Shown here: positions 45,075 to 53,947 of the stretch, piece after piece
How the letters are laid out: each line of letters starts with the position of its first letter
Position numbering within the stretch: position 1 is the first letter of the stretch
Source: Virgisporangium aurantiacum
GTDB taxonomy: Bacteria > Actinomycetota > Actinomycetes > Mycobacteriales > Micromonosporaceae
Assembly: GCF_016863635.1 (NCBI RefSeq)
Contig: NZ_BOPG01000034.1
Span: forward strand, 280,497-344,496
DNA: 64,000 nt
Direction: 5' to 3'
Translations under genes and position numbers: made by a program
The notes under the pieces: model-generated
What the model saw: the letters and a program-made list of their open reading frames with translations, nothing else
Told to the model about the DNA's origin: nothing
Database searches by the model: none

Positions 45075-45578
45075 TCAGGTGGCGAGCAGACCGATCGTCC
45101 ACGTGCCGGCGATCACCAGCGCGGTGCTCAGTTCGATGAGCATCGAAAGGCCCGCCGCCTGCAACGCCGCCTTCGTCGACGGCCATGCCTGTTTGCTGTC
45201 GCCCACCCGTCGCCACTCGGCCAGCCAGACGCCGAGGATGAAGCCGATCGGCAGGCCGACGATCGGGATCACGAAGAAGCCGACCAGGCCCAGCGCCCCG
45301 CCGGCGAGCAGGGTGAGGTTCGGTACGCCGCTGCGCTTGAGGTTGCGGCCGGGCCAGGCGTACTTCGACACGAGCCCGAGCAGCGCCACGATCGTGACGA
45401 CGGCGACCACGGCCCACCGGCCCACGCTGTCGACGCCGCCGAAGATCGCCCACACGACCGTCGCCGTCCAGCACAGGATCACGCCGGGCACGAGCGGGAT
45501 GATCACGCCGAGCACGCCGACCACCATCGCCAGGGCGCAGATGACGGTGATCGACGATTCGGAATCGCCTAGGTCCAC
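45075..45578 (-). CDS. DUF456 family membrane protein
   Basis: A 167-residue membrane protein with four or five helices. VVGVLGVIIPLVPGVILCW near the N-terminus and FVIPIVGLPIGFILGVWLAEW match DUF456, with Gly-rich helices reminiscent of glycine zippers. The function is unknown. The GTG start overlaps the end of the upstream EamA transporter gene by 10 bases, so the two are co-transcribed. Confidence 0.85.
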   Translation of the reverse strand: MDLGDSESSITVICALAMVVGVLGVIIPLVPGVILCWTATVVWAIFGGVDSVGRWAVVAVVTIVALLGLVSKYAWPGRNLKRSGVPNLTLLAGGALGLVGFFVIPIVGLPIGFILGVWLAEWRRVGDSKQAWPSTKAALQAAGLSMLIELSTALVIAGTWTIGLLAT

Positions 45579-46456
45579 GCCCGAAACCTACCGGTCGCCC
45601 CGCCGACCCGCACGGGCACGGCACCCAGGAGGACGCCGGCGAGCACCGCCGATCCACCGACCACCTGCGTCCAGCCGACCTCCTCGCCCAGCAGCACCGC
45701 CGCGGAGGCCAACGCGAACACCGGTGCCAGCATCGCGAACGGCGCGACCGTCGCCGCACCGTACCGGCGCATCAGCGTCCCCCACGCGCCGAACCCGAAC
45801 AGCGTCGCCAGCACCGCGATGTACGCGACCGCGCCGACCGCGCCCGGGTCGAGCGCCCGCAGCGCCGCCGCCACCTCGCCCGGCCCGTGCACCGCGAGCG
45901 ACAGCGCGGCCAGGATCGGCGTCGCCACCACGCTCACCCAGACCATGAAGTTCAGCAGGTCGGGCGCGGTCGCCCTGCGCATCGCGACGTTCGCCAGCCC
46001 CCATGCCGCACCCGCCGCGACCACCAGGGCGAACGCCGTCACCGGCCGGTCGGCGCCGAGACGCGCACCCAGCAGCACGATGCCCGCGGTAGCGACGCCC
46101 AGCCCCACCACGACCCGGCGGCCCGGCCGCTCCCGCAGGAACGCCGCCGCGAACACCGCGGTGAACACGGCCTGGCACTGCAGCACGAGCGCGGACAACC
46201 CCGCCGGCAGCCCGGCCGCCATGCCGGCGAACAGCAGCGGGAACTTGACCACCGCGAGGCTCAGGGCCACGGCGACGATCCACCGCCAGGGCACCGTGGG
46301 ACGTCCGACGAAGACGACGGCCAGTGCGCATACGGCGAACCGCAGCGTGACGAACACCAGCGGCGGCATCGTGTCCAGCCCCACCTCGATGACGACGAAG
46401 TTCACGCCCCACACGAGCGCGACGAGCAGGGCCAGGGCCAGATCGCGAGGCTTCAC
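45569..46456 (-). CDS. EamA/DMT-family transporter
   Basis: A 295-residue protein with ten helices in two EamA repeats. The first begins ALALLVALVWGVNFVVIEVGL and the second ALVVAAGAAWGLANVAMRR, each with the W-G-x-N/A-x-x motif. Drug/metabolite transporters of this type export amino acids, nucleosides or drugs. A LysR gene is divergent 74 bases away and probably regulates it. The start is GTG. Confidence 0.9.
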   Translation of the reverse strand: MKPRDLALALLVALVWGVNFVVIEVGLDTMPPLVFVTLRFAVCALAVVFVGRPTVPWRWIVAVALSLAVVKFPLLFAGMAAGLPAGLSALVLQCQAVFTAVFAAAFLRERPGRRVVVGLGVATAGIVLLGARLGADRPVTAFALVVAAGAAWGLANVAMRRATAPDLLNFMVWVSVVATPILAALSLAVHGPGEVAAALRALDPGAVGAVAYIAVLATLFGFGAWGTLMRRYGAATVAPFAMLAPVFALASAAVLLGEEVGWTQVVGGSAVLAGVLLGAVPVRVGGATGRFRAWT

Positions 46457-46530
46457 GGGGTCCGATCGTGCCCGTCAAGGTCATGAAGCACCATCGAATG
46501 TTTCTATGCGTTACCTGTTAGCCTCGCTAC

Positions 46531-47424
46531 ATGATTGAACTCGGTCGGCTGCGGGCGCTGTGTGCGGTCGCGAGCCACGGGACGGTCACCGCGGCGGCCG
46601 CCGCCCTGCACTGCACGCCGTCGGCGGTGTCGCAGCACCTCGGGAAGCTGGAACGCGAGACGGGCACCGTGCTGGTCGAGAAGGACGGCCGCGGCCTGCG
46701 GCTCACCAGCGCCGGCCGGGTCCTGGTGGAGCACGCCACCCGGGCGCTGACCGCGGTCGAGGAGGCCGAGGCGGCGCTGGCCGCGCACCACGGCGTCGTC
46801 GCCGGAAACCTGACGATCGCGTCGTTCCCCACCGCCTGCCGCGGGCTGGTGCCGGGGGTGCTCACCCGGCTGGCCGTCGACCATCCGACGCTGTCCACCG
46901 GCCTGATCGAGGCCGACCGCGACACGATGATCGAGGCGCTGCGCCGCGGCACCGTCGACGTCGCCGTCCTGGACGAGTGGCCGGAGCTACCGGTGACGTT
47001 CCCGCCCGAACTGGAGCACGAGGTGCTCGGGCACGACGTCGCCGACCTCGTCGTCCCGGCCGGTCACCCGTTGGCGGCCGGCACGGGTCCGGTGGCGCTG
47101 GCCGACATCCAGCATGAACGCTGGATTGGGTCGACGCCCGGCACGGTCTGCCACGAGTGGCTGGTGCGGGTCCTCCCCCGCGCCCGGCCGAACCTCCTGG
47201 TGGCGGAGTTCGAGACCCAACTGACCCTGGTGGCCGCCGGCCTGGGGGTTGCCCTGGTGCCGAGGCTGGCCCGCACCGCCCTCCCGCCCGGAACCGTGGC
47301 CCGCGAGGTCGCCCCGCAGGCGTCCCGCCGGGTCCTGGTCGCGACCCGCCGGGCCTCGGCCCGGCGCCCGGCGGTGGCCGCCGCGATCGCCGCACTGCAC
47401 AAGACCTGGGCCGCCCGGCCCTGA
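46531..47424 (+). CDS. LysR-family transcriptional regulator
   Basis: A 297-residue LysR regulator. The winged helix RLRALCAVASHGTVTAAAAAL and CTPSAVSQHLGKLERETG (shown in parts) begins at residue 6; the effector-binding domain follows from about residue 90. TAGCCT lies 6 bases before the ATG, consistent with a leaderless message. Divergence from the EamA gene suggests it controls that transporter in response to its substrate. Confidence 0.92.
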   Translation: MIELGRLRALCAVASHGTVTAAAAALHCTPSAVSQHLGKLERETGTVLVEKDGRGLRLTSAGRVLVEHATRALTAVEEAEAALAAHHGVVAGNLTIASFPTACRGLVPGVLTRLAVDHPTLSTGLIEADRDTMIEALRRGTVDVAVLDEWPELPVTFPPELEHEVLGHDVADLVVPAGHPLAAGTGPVALADIQHERWIGSTPGTVCHEWLVRVLPRARPNLLVAEFETQLTLVAAGLGVALVPRLARTALPPGTVAREVAPQASRRVLVATRRASARRPAVAAAIAALHKTWAARP

Positions 47425-47426
47425 TC

Positions 47427-48188
47427 TCAGCGGACGGATACGCCGGCCGCCGACAGCTCGTGCTTCACGTCGGCGATCTTCAGTTCCCCGAAGTGGAAGA
47501 CGCTCGCGGCCAGCACCGCGTCGGCACCGGCGCGGACCGCCGGCGGGAAGTGGGACACGGCACCGGCACCGCCGGAGGCGATCACCGGTATCGTCACGGC
47601 CGCCCGGACGGCGGTGATCAGCTCGAGGTCGAAGCCGTCCTTGGTGCCGTCGCGGTCCATCGAGTTGAGCAGGATCTCGCCGGCGCCCAGTTCGGCGGCG
47701 CGGGCGGCCCACTCGATCGCGTCGATACCGGTGCCGCGGCGGCCGCCGTGCGTCGTCACCTCGAACGAGCCGGTGTCGTTCCGCCGCACGTCGAGCGACA
47801 GCGTGAGCACCTGGCTGCCGAACCGTTCCGCGATCTCGCTGATCAGCTCGGGCCGCGCGATCGCCGCCGTGTTCACCCCGACCTTGTCGGCACCGGCCCG
47901 GAGCAGGGTGTCGACGTCGGACACCGCCCGCACGCCGCCGCCGACGCACAGCGGGATGAACACCGTCTCGGCGGTGCGGCGCACCACGTCGAGCATCGTG
48001 GCCCGGCCGTCGGAGGACGCGGTGACGTCGAGGAACACCAGCTCGTCGGCACCGGCCGCGTCGTAGGCGGCGGCCAGCTCCACCGGGTCGCCGGCGTCGC
48101 GCAGGTTGACGAAGTTGACGCCCTTGACCACCCGACCGGCGTCGACGTCCAGGCACGGGATCACGCGAACGGCGACGCTCACGGTCAC
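47427..48188 (-). CDS. hisF: Imidazole glycerol phosphate synthase, cyclase subunit
   Basis: Uses ammonia from HisH to turn PRFAR into imidazole glycerol phosphate and AICAR. The 253-residue barrel has the catalytic Asp pair in VIPCLDVDAGRVVKG and in LNSMDRDGTKDG, and the phosphate loops VGGGVR and ASGGAG. The GTG start overlaps the hisA stop (GTGA); a second GTG two codons later is equally possible. It is last in this his operon; hisI, which usually follows, is 40 kb away with trpE. Confidence 0.97.
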   Translation of the reverse strand: MTVSVAVRVIPCLDVDAGRVVKGVNFVNLRDAGDPVELAAAYDAAGADELVFLDVTASSDGRATMLDVVRRTAETVFIPLCVGGGVRAVSDVDTLLRAGADKVGVNTAAIARPELISEIAERFGSQVLTLSLDVRRNDTGSFEVTTHGGRRGTGIDAIEWAARAAELGAGEILLNSMDRDGTKDGFDLELITAVRAAVTIPVIASGGAGAVSHFPPAVRAGADAVLAASVFHFGELKIADVKHELSAAGVSVR

Positions 48189-48913
48189 ACCGCGCCGCGC
48201 AGCGTACGCAGCGCGTCGTCAACGGTGAACGCGCTCGCGTACAGGGCCTTGCCCACGATGACGCCCTCGACGCCCACCGGCTCCAGCGCCGCGACCGCGC
48301 GCAGGTCGTCGAGCTTCGCGATGCCGCCGCTGGCGATCACCGGACGCTCGGTGCGCTCGCACACCTGCAGCAGCAGCGTGAGGTTGGGGCCGCTCAGCGT
48401 GCCGTCGCGCTGCACGTCGGTGACCACGTACCGGCTGCACCCGGCCAGTTCGAGCCGTTCGAGCACCTCGAACAGGTTGCCGCCCGGCTTGGTCCAGCCC
48501 CGGGCGTGCAGCGTCTCGCCGCGCACATCGAGCCCGACGGCGACCTTGTCGCCGAACCGGCCGCACACGTAGTCGGTCCAGGTCGGGTTCTCCAGCGCGG
48601 CGGTGCCGAGGTTCACCCGCGCGGCGCCGGTGGCCAGCGCCCGGAGCAGGGTGTCCTCGTCGCGGATGCCGCCGCTGAGCTCCACCGCCACGTCGAGCTT
48701 CTTGACCACGTCGGCCAGCAGTTCGTGGTTGGAGCCGCGCCCGAACGCCGCGTCGAGGTCGACCAGATGGATCCACTCGGCCCCGTCGCGCTGCCAGGCG
48801 AGCGCCGCCTCCAGCGGATCGCCGTACACCGTCTCGCTGCCGGCAGCGCCCTGTACCAGGCGAACCGCCTGGCCATCGGACACGTCCACAGCGGGCAGCA
48901 GGGTCAGGGTCAC
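48185..48913 (-). CDS. hisA: Phosphoribosyl isomerase, HisA/PriA
   Basis: Isomerises ProFAR to PRFAR. In actinobacteria the same enzyme (PriA) also performs the TrpF reaction, and no trpF is present in this window. The 242-residue barrel has the catalytic Asp in LPAVDVSDGQAVRLVQG (about residue 9) and the second in VTDVQRDGT. Phosphate-binding SGGIRD and ASGGIAK are present. The GTG start lies one base after the stop of the small membrane protein gene upstream. Confidence 0.96.
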   Translation of the reverse strand: MTLTLLPAVDVSDGQAVRLVQGAAGSETVYGDPLEAALAWQRDGAEWIHLVDLDAAFGRGSNHELLADVVKKLDVAVELSGGIRDEDTLLRALATGAARVNLGTAALENPTWTDYVCGRFGDKVAVGLDVRGETLHARGWTKPGGNLFEVLERLELAGCSRYVVTDVQRDGTLSGPNLTLLLQVCERTERPVIASGGIAKLDDLRAVAALEPVGVEGVIVGKALYASAFTVDDALRTLRGAV

Positions 48914-48914
48914 G

Positions 48915-49235
48915 TCAGATCCTCCGGTCGAAGGCCAGCACCACGATGGCGGGTGCGACGAGTACAACGAGCACGGTAATCGCTACACGCAGCGTCAGGG
49001 ACCCTACGAGCAGCCAGACCAATACCAGCACACCCAGGCAGCCGGCGACGATCGCGGCACGCTGGCCGCGCGAGCGACGTGCGAACATGCGTCCCGTACG
49101 ACCCACGCGCGGCCGCAACCGCCGCGCGAGCGCCCGGCGCTGTGCGGCCCGGGCCTGGAGCCGGTCGCGCCGCGCCTGGGCGGCCTCCGCCTCGGCCAGC
49201 CGGGCCGCCCGCCGCACCGCACGTTCCTTGCTCAT
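48915..49235 (-). CDS. Small membrane protein in the his operon (after hisH)
   Basis: A 106-residue protein. The first 60 residues are very rich in Arg and Ala (RRAARLAEAEAAQARRDRL) and probably form a charged helix or coiled coil. Two hydrophobic helices (AAIVAGCLGVLVLVWLLVGS and VAITVLVVLVAPAIVVLAF) follow. The ATG overlaps the hisH stop (ATGA). Proteins of this shape are common at this position in actinobacterial his operons but have no known role. Confidence 0.75.
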   Translation of the reverse strand: MSKERAVRRAARLAEAEAAQARRDRLQARAAQRRALARRLRPRVGRTGRMFARRSRGQRAAIVAGCLGVLVLVWLLVGSLTLRVAITVLVVLVAPAIVVLAFDRRI

Positions 49236-49843
49236 GACAGCGATCGCACCCAGTTCCGGAGCAGGGTGGCACCGGCGTCGCCGGACTTCTCCGGGTGGAA
49301 CTGGGTGGCCGCGAGCACGGCGGTGTCGAACGCGGCGACGAAATCCCCGCCGTGGTCGGTCACCGCTGCCCCGTCCAGGCCCGGCGTCGGCCGGGCCGCA
49401 TACGAGTGGACGAAGTAGAAGCGCTCGCCCTCGCCCAACCCCTCGGCCAGGCGGGCGTTCGCGGGCCACCGGACGACGTTCCACCCCATGTGCGGCACCA
49501 CCGGCGCGTCAAGGCGGGTGACCTCGCCCGGCACCAGCCCGAGCCCCTTGGTCTCGACCCCGTGCTCGGTGCCGGCCGCGAACATCACCTGCATGCCGAC
49601 ACAGATGCCGAGCACCGGCGCGCCGGCCCGCACCCGGTCGGCGATCACCGGACCGGCGTTGATCGCGTCGATGCCGGCCATCACCGCCGCGAACGCGCCG
49701 ACGCCCGGCACCACCAGGCCGTCGGCCCGGGCCGCCGCGTCGAGATCACCGGTGACGGTGACGTCGGCGCCGACGCGGGCCAGCGCGCGTTGTGCCGACC
49801 GCAGGTTGCCCGACCCGTGGTCGAGCACGACAACCGTTGCCAT
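49232..49843 (-). CDS. hisH: Imidazole glycerol phosphate synthase, glutaminase subunit
   Basis: A class I glutamine amidotransferase of 203 residues that supplies ammonia to HisF. The oxyanion strand is DHGSGNLRS, the nucleophile Cys is in GICVGMQVMF, and the His-Glu pair is in TQFHPEKSG. The ATG is followed normally; a 13-base gap separates it from the small upstream gene. Confidence 0.96.
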   Translation of the reverse strand: MATVVVLDHGSGNLRSAQRALARVGADVTVTGDLDAAARADGLVVPGVGAFAAVMAGIDAINAGPVIADRVRAGAPVLGICVGMQVMFAAGTEHGVETKGLGLVPGEVTRLDAPVVPHMGWNVVRWPANARLAEGLGEGERFYFVHSYAARPTPGLDGAAVTDHGGDFVAAFDTAVLAATQFHPEKSGDAGATLLRNWVRSLS

Positions 49844-49856
49844 CGAGAGCCTCCCC

Positions 49857-50021
49857 TCAGCCGTAGACGAGTCGGAGGGCGCCGGCCGTCACCGACATGA
49901 GCGCCATCGCCCCGAAGAGCGCGACCGCCTTCGTCGACGCACCCTGCTGCCGCATCGACCACGCGCCACCGATGAGTACGCCGCCCAGCGCGAAAAGGAC
50001 CACGGTCAGAACCGTGCTCAC
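49857..50021 (-). CDS. 54-residue two-helix membrane protein between hisB and hisH
   Basis: A short gene with translation MSTVLTVVLFALGGVLIGG, then a short basic loop WSMRQQGAS, then a second helix AVALFGAMALMSVTAGALRL. The GTG start overlaps the hisB stop (GTGA), and it ends 13 bases before hisH. The tight coupling on one side and clean hydrophobic pattern argue that it is real. The function is unknown; similar tiny proteins occur here in related genomes as far as I recall. Confidence 0.75.
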   Translation of the reverse strand: MSTVLTVVLFALGGVLIGGAWSMRQQGASTKAVALFGAMALMSVTAGALRLVYG

Positions 50022-50632
50022 AGGACGCCCTTGGTGCTCGGCACCTGGCCGGCGTTGCGCGGGTCGACCGCCACCGCCTGGCGCAGCGCCCGCGCGACCG
50101 CCTTGAACTGCGCCTCGACCACGTGGTGCGCGTCGGGCTGGGCCCCCGGCCGCGACGCCCGCAGCACCGTGACGTGCAACGTGATCTTCGCGGTGTGCCC
50201 GAACGACTCCCAGATGTGCCGGGTGAGGCTGGTCGGATACACCGGCCCGATGTAGGGGGCGATGGTCGTGGGCTCGTCGTGCACCACGTACGGGCGCCCC
50301 GACAGGTCGACCGACGCCTGCACGAGCACCTCGTCGAGCGGGACGATCGCGCTGCCGAACCGGGTGAGGCCGGCCTTGTCGCCGAGCGCCTCGGCGAACG
50401 CCGTGCCCAGGGCGAGCGCGGTGTCCTCCACCGTGTGGTGGGCGTCGACCTCCAGGTCGCCGGTGGTGTGCACGCGCAGGTCGAACCCGCCGTGCTTGCC
50501 CAGCTGGGCGAGCATGTGGTCGTAGAAGCCGATGCCGGTCGACACGTCGACGGAACCCGACCCGTCGAGGTCGACCCGCACGCTCACCTTGCTCTCGTGG
50601 GTGTTGCGCTCCACGCTCCCGACGCGTCCCAT
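50018..50632 (-). CDS. hisB: Imidazoleglycerol-phosphate dehydratase
   Basis: Dehydrates imidazole glycerol phosphate to imidazole acetol phosphate; a manganese enzyme. The 204-residue monofunctional protein has the paired metal motifs DAHHTVEDTAL and DAHHVVEAQFK, plus FYDHML. The ATG shares one base with the hisC stop (TGATG). Confidence 0.97.
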   Translation of the reverse strand: MGRVGSVERNTHESKVSVRVDLDGSGSVDVSTGIGFYDHMLAQLGKHGGFDLRVHTTGDLEVDAHHTVEDTALALGTAFAEALGDKAGLTRFGSAIVPLDEVLVQASVDLSGRPYVVHDEPTTIAPYIGPVYPTSLTRHIWESFGHTAKITLHVTVLRASRPGAQPDAHHVVEAQFKAVARALRQAVAVDPRNAGQVPSTKGVL

Positions 50633-51693
50633 CACAGCACCTCTCTGATCGCCCGCAGGAACGCGTCGGTCTCCTCCGGCGTGCCGGCGGTGACGCGCAA
50701 CCACCCGGCCAGCCCCACGTCGCGTACGAGCACGCCGCGGTCGAGCAGCGCCCGCCACACCGCCGACTGGTCGTCGAAGCGCCCGAACAGCACGAAGTTT
50801 GCGTCGCTGTCGGCGACGGTCAGCCCGTCCCGTCGCAGCTCCGCCACGATGCGGTCGCGCTGCTCCTTGATCGCGTCGACCGTGGCCAGCAGCGCCGGCG
50901 CCTGGCCGACCGCGGCCCGCGCGGCGGCCTGGGTGAGCGACGACAGGTGGTACGGCAGCCGCACCAGCAGCATCGCGTCGACCACCGCCGGCCCGGCCGC
51001 CAGGTAGCCGACGCGGCCGCCGGCGAACGCGAACGCCTTGCTCATGGTCCGGGTGACGACCAGCCGCGGGTACCTCCCGAGCAGCGCCAGCGCGCTGGGC
51101 GTTCCGGGCCGGGCGAACTCGGCGTACGCCTCGTCGACGATCACCATCCCGGTCGCCTCGTTCGCGACCGCCTCGATCACGTCGGGCTGCAACGCGGTGC
51201 CGGTCGGGTTGTTCGGCGAGCAGAGGAACACCACGTCGGGCCGGTGCTCGCGCACCTGCGCGACCGCCTCACCCGGGCCGAGGTCGAAGTCGGGGCCGCG
51301 CTTCGCCGGGATCCACCCGGTGCCGGTTCCGGCGCACAGCAACGGGTGCATCGAGTACGACGGCGTGAAGCCCAACGCCCGGCGTCCCGGCCCGCCGAAC
51401 GCCTGCAGCAACTGCTGCTGCACCTCGTTGGAGCCGTTCGCCGCCCACACGTTCGCCTCGCCGAGGCCGTGCCCGAGGTAGGCGGCGAGGTCGGCGCGCA
51501 GGGCCTTCGCGTCGCGGTCCGGATACCGGTTCAGATCCTTGAGGACGCCCGTGAGCGCCTTCTCGACGGCCGCCGCGACCGGTTCCGGCAACGCGTACGA
51601 GTTCTCGTTCGTGTTCAGGCGCACGGCGACGTCGAGCTGCGGCGCGCCGTACGGCTTGAGCCCCTTCAGCTCGTCCCTCAACGGCAGCGTCAT
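50632..51693 (-). CDS. hisC: Histidinol-phosphate aminotransferase
   Basis: PLP-dependent transamination of imidazole acetol phosphate. The 353-residue fold-type I enzyme has LNTNENSY, the substrate motif FLCSPNNPTGT, VIVDEAYAEF, and the PLP Lys in TRTMSKAFAFAGGRVGY. The ATG overlaps the hisD stop (ATGA). Confidence 0.97.
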   Translation of the reverse strand: MTLPLRDELKGLKPYGAPQLDVAVRLNTNENSYALPEPVAAAVEKALTGVLKDLNRYPDRDAKALRADLAAYLGHGLGEANVWAANGSNEVQQQLLQAFGGPGRRALGFTPSYSMHPLLCAGTGTGWIPAKRGPDFDLGPGEAVAQVREHRPDVVFLCSPNNPTGTALQPDVIEAVANEATGMVIVDEAYAEFARPGTPSALALLGRYPRLVVTRTMSKAFAFAGGRVGYLAAGPAVVDAMLLVRLPYHLSSLTQAAARAAVGQAPALLATVDAIKEQRDRIVAELRRDGLTVADSDANFVLFGRFDDQSAVWRALLDRGVLVRDVGLAGWLRVTAGTPEETDAFLRAIREVL

Positions 51694-52982
51694 GTCGAAA
51701 ACCTCGCGGTGACGGCCTCGCCGTGGGCGGGCAGGTCTTCGGCGTGCGAGAGCGCGACCACGTGGCCGGCCACCTCGCGCAGCGCCGCCTCGTCGTACTC
51801 GATGAGCTGCACGCCGCGCAGGAACGTCTGCACCGACAGCCCGCTCTGGTGCCGGGCGCAGCCGCCGGTGGGCAGCACGTGGTTCGACCCGGCGCAGTAG
51901 TCGCCGAGCGATACCGGCGACCAGGCACCGACGAAGACCGCGCCGGCGTTGCGCACGCGTTCGGCCACTTTTCGCGCGTCGCGGGTCTGGATCTCCAGGT
52001 GCTCGGCGGCGTAGGCGTCGACCACCCGGAGGCCCGCCGCCAGGTCGTCGACCAGCACGACCGCCGACTGCGGACCGGTGAGCGCGGTGGTGACCCGCTC
52101 GCTGTGCTTCGTTGCCGCCACCCGGGCCACCAGTTCCTTCTCGACGCTGCCGACCAGTTCCTCGCTGGCCGTGACCAGCACGCTCGCCGCCATCGGGTCG
52201 TGCTCGGCCTGGCTGATCAGGTCGACCGCGACGTGCACCGGGTCGGCCGTGTCGTCGGCGAGGATCGCGATCTCGGTGGGCCCGGCCTCGGCGTCGATGC
52301 CGACCTCGCCGCGCAGCAGCCGCTTCGCGGCGGTGACCCACACATTGCCGGGACCGGTGATCATGTCGACCGGCTCGCACTCGCCGGGTACGCCGTAGCC
52401 GAGCATCGCGATCGCCTGGCCGCCGCCCACCGCGTACACCTCGTCGATGCCGAGCAGCGAGCAGGCGCCCATGATCACCGGGTGCGGCAGGCCGGTGTCG
52501 CGCTGCGGCGGGCTGCTGACGGCGATTCCCTCGACGCCGGCGGTCTGCGCCGGTACCACGTTCATCACCACGCTGGACGCCAACGCGGCCAGCCCGCCGG
52601 GCACGTACAGCCCGACCCGCTGGACCGGGATCCACCGCTGGGTGACCGTGCCGCCCGGCACCACGTTCGTGGTGACGTCGGTGCGGCGCTGATCGGCGTG
52701 CACCTGGCGGGCCCGCCCGATCGACTCCAGCAGCGCGGCCCGCACGTCGGGGTCGAGCGCGTCGGCGGCCCGGCTCAGGGCCTCGACGGGTACCCGGAGA
52801 TGCTCCAGTTCCACCCCGTCGAACTTCCGGGTGGCGGCGCGCACCGCGTCGGCACCGTGCTCGCGCACCGCCTCGACGATCGGCCGCATCGCCTCGGTGG
52901 CGGCGGTGACGTCGACGGCGGCTCGGGGCAGGAGACGGCGCGGGTCCGCAGCGGAACCGCGCAGGTCGATCCGGGTCAGCAC
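51690..52982 (-). CDS. hisD: Histidinol dehydrogenase
   Basis: NAD-dependent two-step oxidation of histidinol to histidine; a zinc enzyme. The 430-residue protein has the family signature region GPTEIAILAD, DLISQAEHDP with zinc ligands, and AEHLEIQTRDA and GDYCAGSNHVLPTGG near the C-terminus. The GTG start (MLTRIDLRGS) is 7 bases after TAGACT, so the operon message is probably leaderless. It is the first gene of the his operon. Confidence 0.97.
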   Translation of the reverse strand: MLTRIDLRGSAADPRRLLPRAAVDVTAATEAMRPIVEAVREHGADAVRAATRKFDGVELEHLRVPVEALSRAADALDPDVRAALLESIGRARQVHADQRRTDVTTNVVPGGTVTQRWIPVQRVGLYVPGGLAALASSVVMNVVPAQTAGVEGIAVSSPPQRDTGLPHPVIMGACSLLGIDEVYAVGGGQAIAMLGYGVPGECEPVDMITGPGNVWVTAAKRLLRGEVGIDAEAGPTEIAILADDTADPVHVAVDLISQAEHDPMAASVLVTASEELVGSVEKELVARVAATKHSERVTTALTGPQSAVVLVDDLAAGLRVVDAYAAEHLEIQTRDARKVAERVRNAGAVFVGAWSPVSLGDYCAGSNHVLPTGGCARHQSGLSVQTFLRGVQLIEYDEAALREVAGHVVALSHAEDLPAHGEAVTARFST

Positions 52983-53075
52983 CCGGACAAGTCTAGGTCG
53001 TGCCTGGTGCCGCCCGTTCCCGCCCGCGCCGGTGTCCGAGGGCCGGACTTGATCTCCGTCGCTAGGGTTCCCACC
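52983..53075. promoter_or_regulatory. Divergent leaderless promoters, hisD and the 53076 gene
   Basis: The 93-base gap carries TAGACT on the minus strand, 7 bases before the hisD GTG, and TAGGGT (53063-53068) on the plus strand, 7 bases before the next ATG. No operator-like symmetry stands out and no attenuator is visible. Confidence 0.5.
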
Positions 53076-53906
53076 ATGACGACGGTCATCGATTACGGGT
53101 CCTTCCGCGCCCGCCTCGACGCGGCCAAAACCACGGACGCCAGGTGGCGGTTGCTCAACGCGTTCCAGCGCGAGTGGGGCCTCGACATCGAGGACGAATC
53201 GGGCATCGGCTGGATCGACGACAACCGTGAGCGGCTCGACGAACTCCGTGACGACCCGTCGTCCTACGACGAGGACGAAGACGACGACTTCGAGCACGTC
53301 GACCTCGCCCTGGAGGTGCCGGGCGCCCTGGACGAGTGGTGGAGCCTGCCGTTCAACTCGTTCGTCGCCAACCCCCGCTTCTACTGGACGCATCCGATCT
53401 ACCCACCGTCGCTGGAGGCCGGCGGCGGTGACGAGATCGACCTGACGCCGGGCCTGTTCGGCACCACCGACCTGCGCGTGTGCCGGTTCATGGCCGAGTA
53501 CCAGTACTGCAACGAGTGGGGCTACGCCGCCGCGCACGCCGACCTGTCGGACCCGCCCGCGCTGGTGACCGCCGACGAGAGATGGCGGGTGCAGGCGCGC
53601 AGCCTGTCCGAGTTCTTCCTCCTGATGGCGGTGGTCCGCCTGCCGAGGTACGTCGGCTGGACGGCCGTCCCCGACCGGGCCGCTGCCCCGGATCCGTTGC
53701 CGGCACTCGGTTTCCTGCCGTGGCGCGAACTCGGCGGCAACGTCACCGTGCACGGTGCCCCGGACGCGCTCGTCTACCACGACACCGCCGACGGGTCCGA
53801 GCAGCCGCTCGCGGTCGCCGCCCGGACCCGGGAGGCGCTCGACGGGGTGGCCGCCCGCCTCGGCGTCACGTGGAAGGAGACGGCGCCGCCACGGCACGCG
53901 ACGTGA
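53076..53906 (+). CDS. SMI1/KNR4 (SUKH)-like protein
   Basis: A 276-residue soluble protein. A central part beginning LEVPGALDEWWSLPFNS, followed by an acidic stretch, resembles the SUKH superfamily motif LPxxLxxWYxL. An upstream Asp/Glu run (YDEDEDDDFEHVD) and an Arg/Trp-rich middle follow. SUKH proteins often act as immunity proteins or cytosolic scaffolds, but no toxin gene is adjacent. The ATG is 7 bases after TAGGGT. The family call is tentative; the C-terminal third (VTVHGAPDALVYHDT) is not diagnostic. Confidence 0.55.
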   Translation: MTTVIDYGSFRARLDAAKTTDARWRLLNAFQREWGLDIEDESGIGWIDDNRERLDELRDDPSSYDEDEDDDFEHVDLALEVPGALDEWWSLPFNSFVANPRFYWTHPIYPPSLEAGGGDEIDLTPGLFGTTDLRVCRFMAEYQYCNEWGYAAAHADLSDPPALVTADERWRVQARSLSEFFLLMAVVRLPRYVGWTAVPDRAAAPDPLPALGFLPWRELGGNVTVHGAPDALVYHDTADGSEQPLAVAARTREALDGVAARLGVTWKETAPPRHAT

Positions 53907-53947
53907 GTTGCCCGGCGGGTCGAGCCGGTGCGGGTTAGTCTTTGGCC

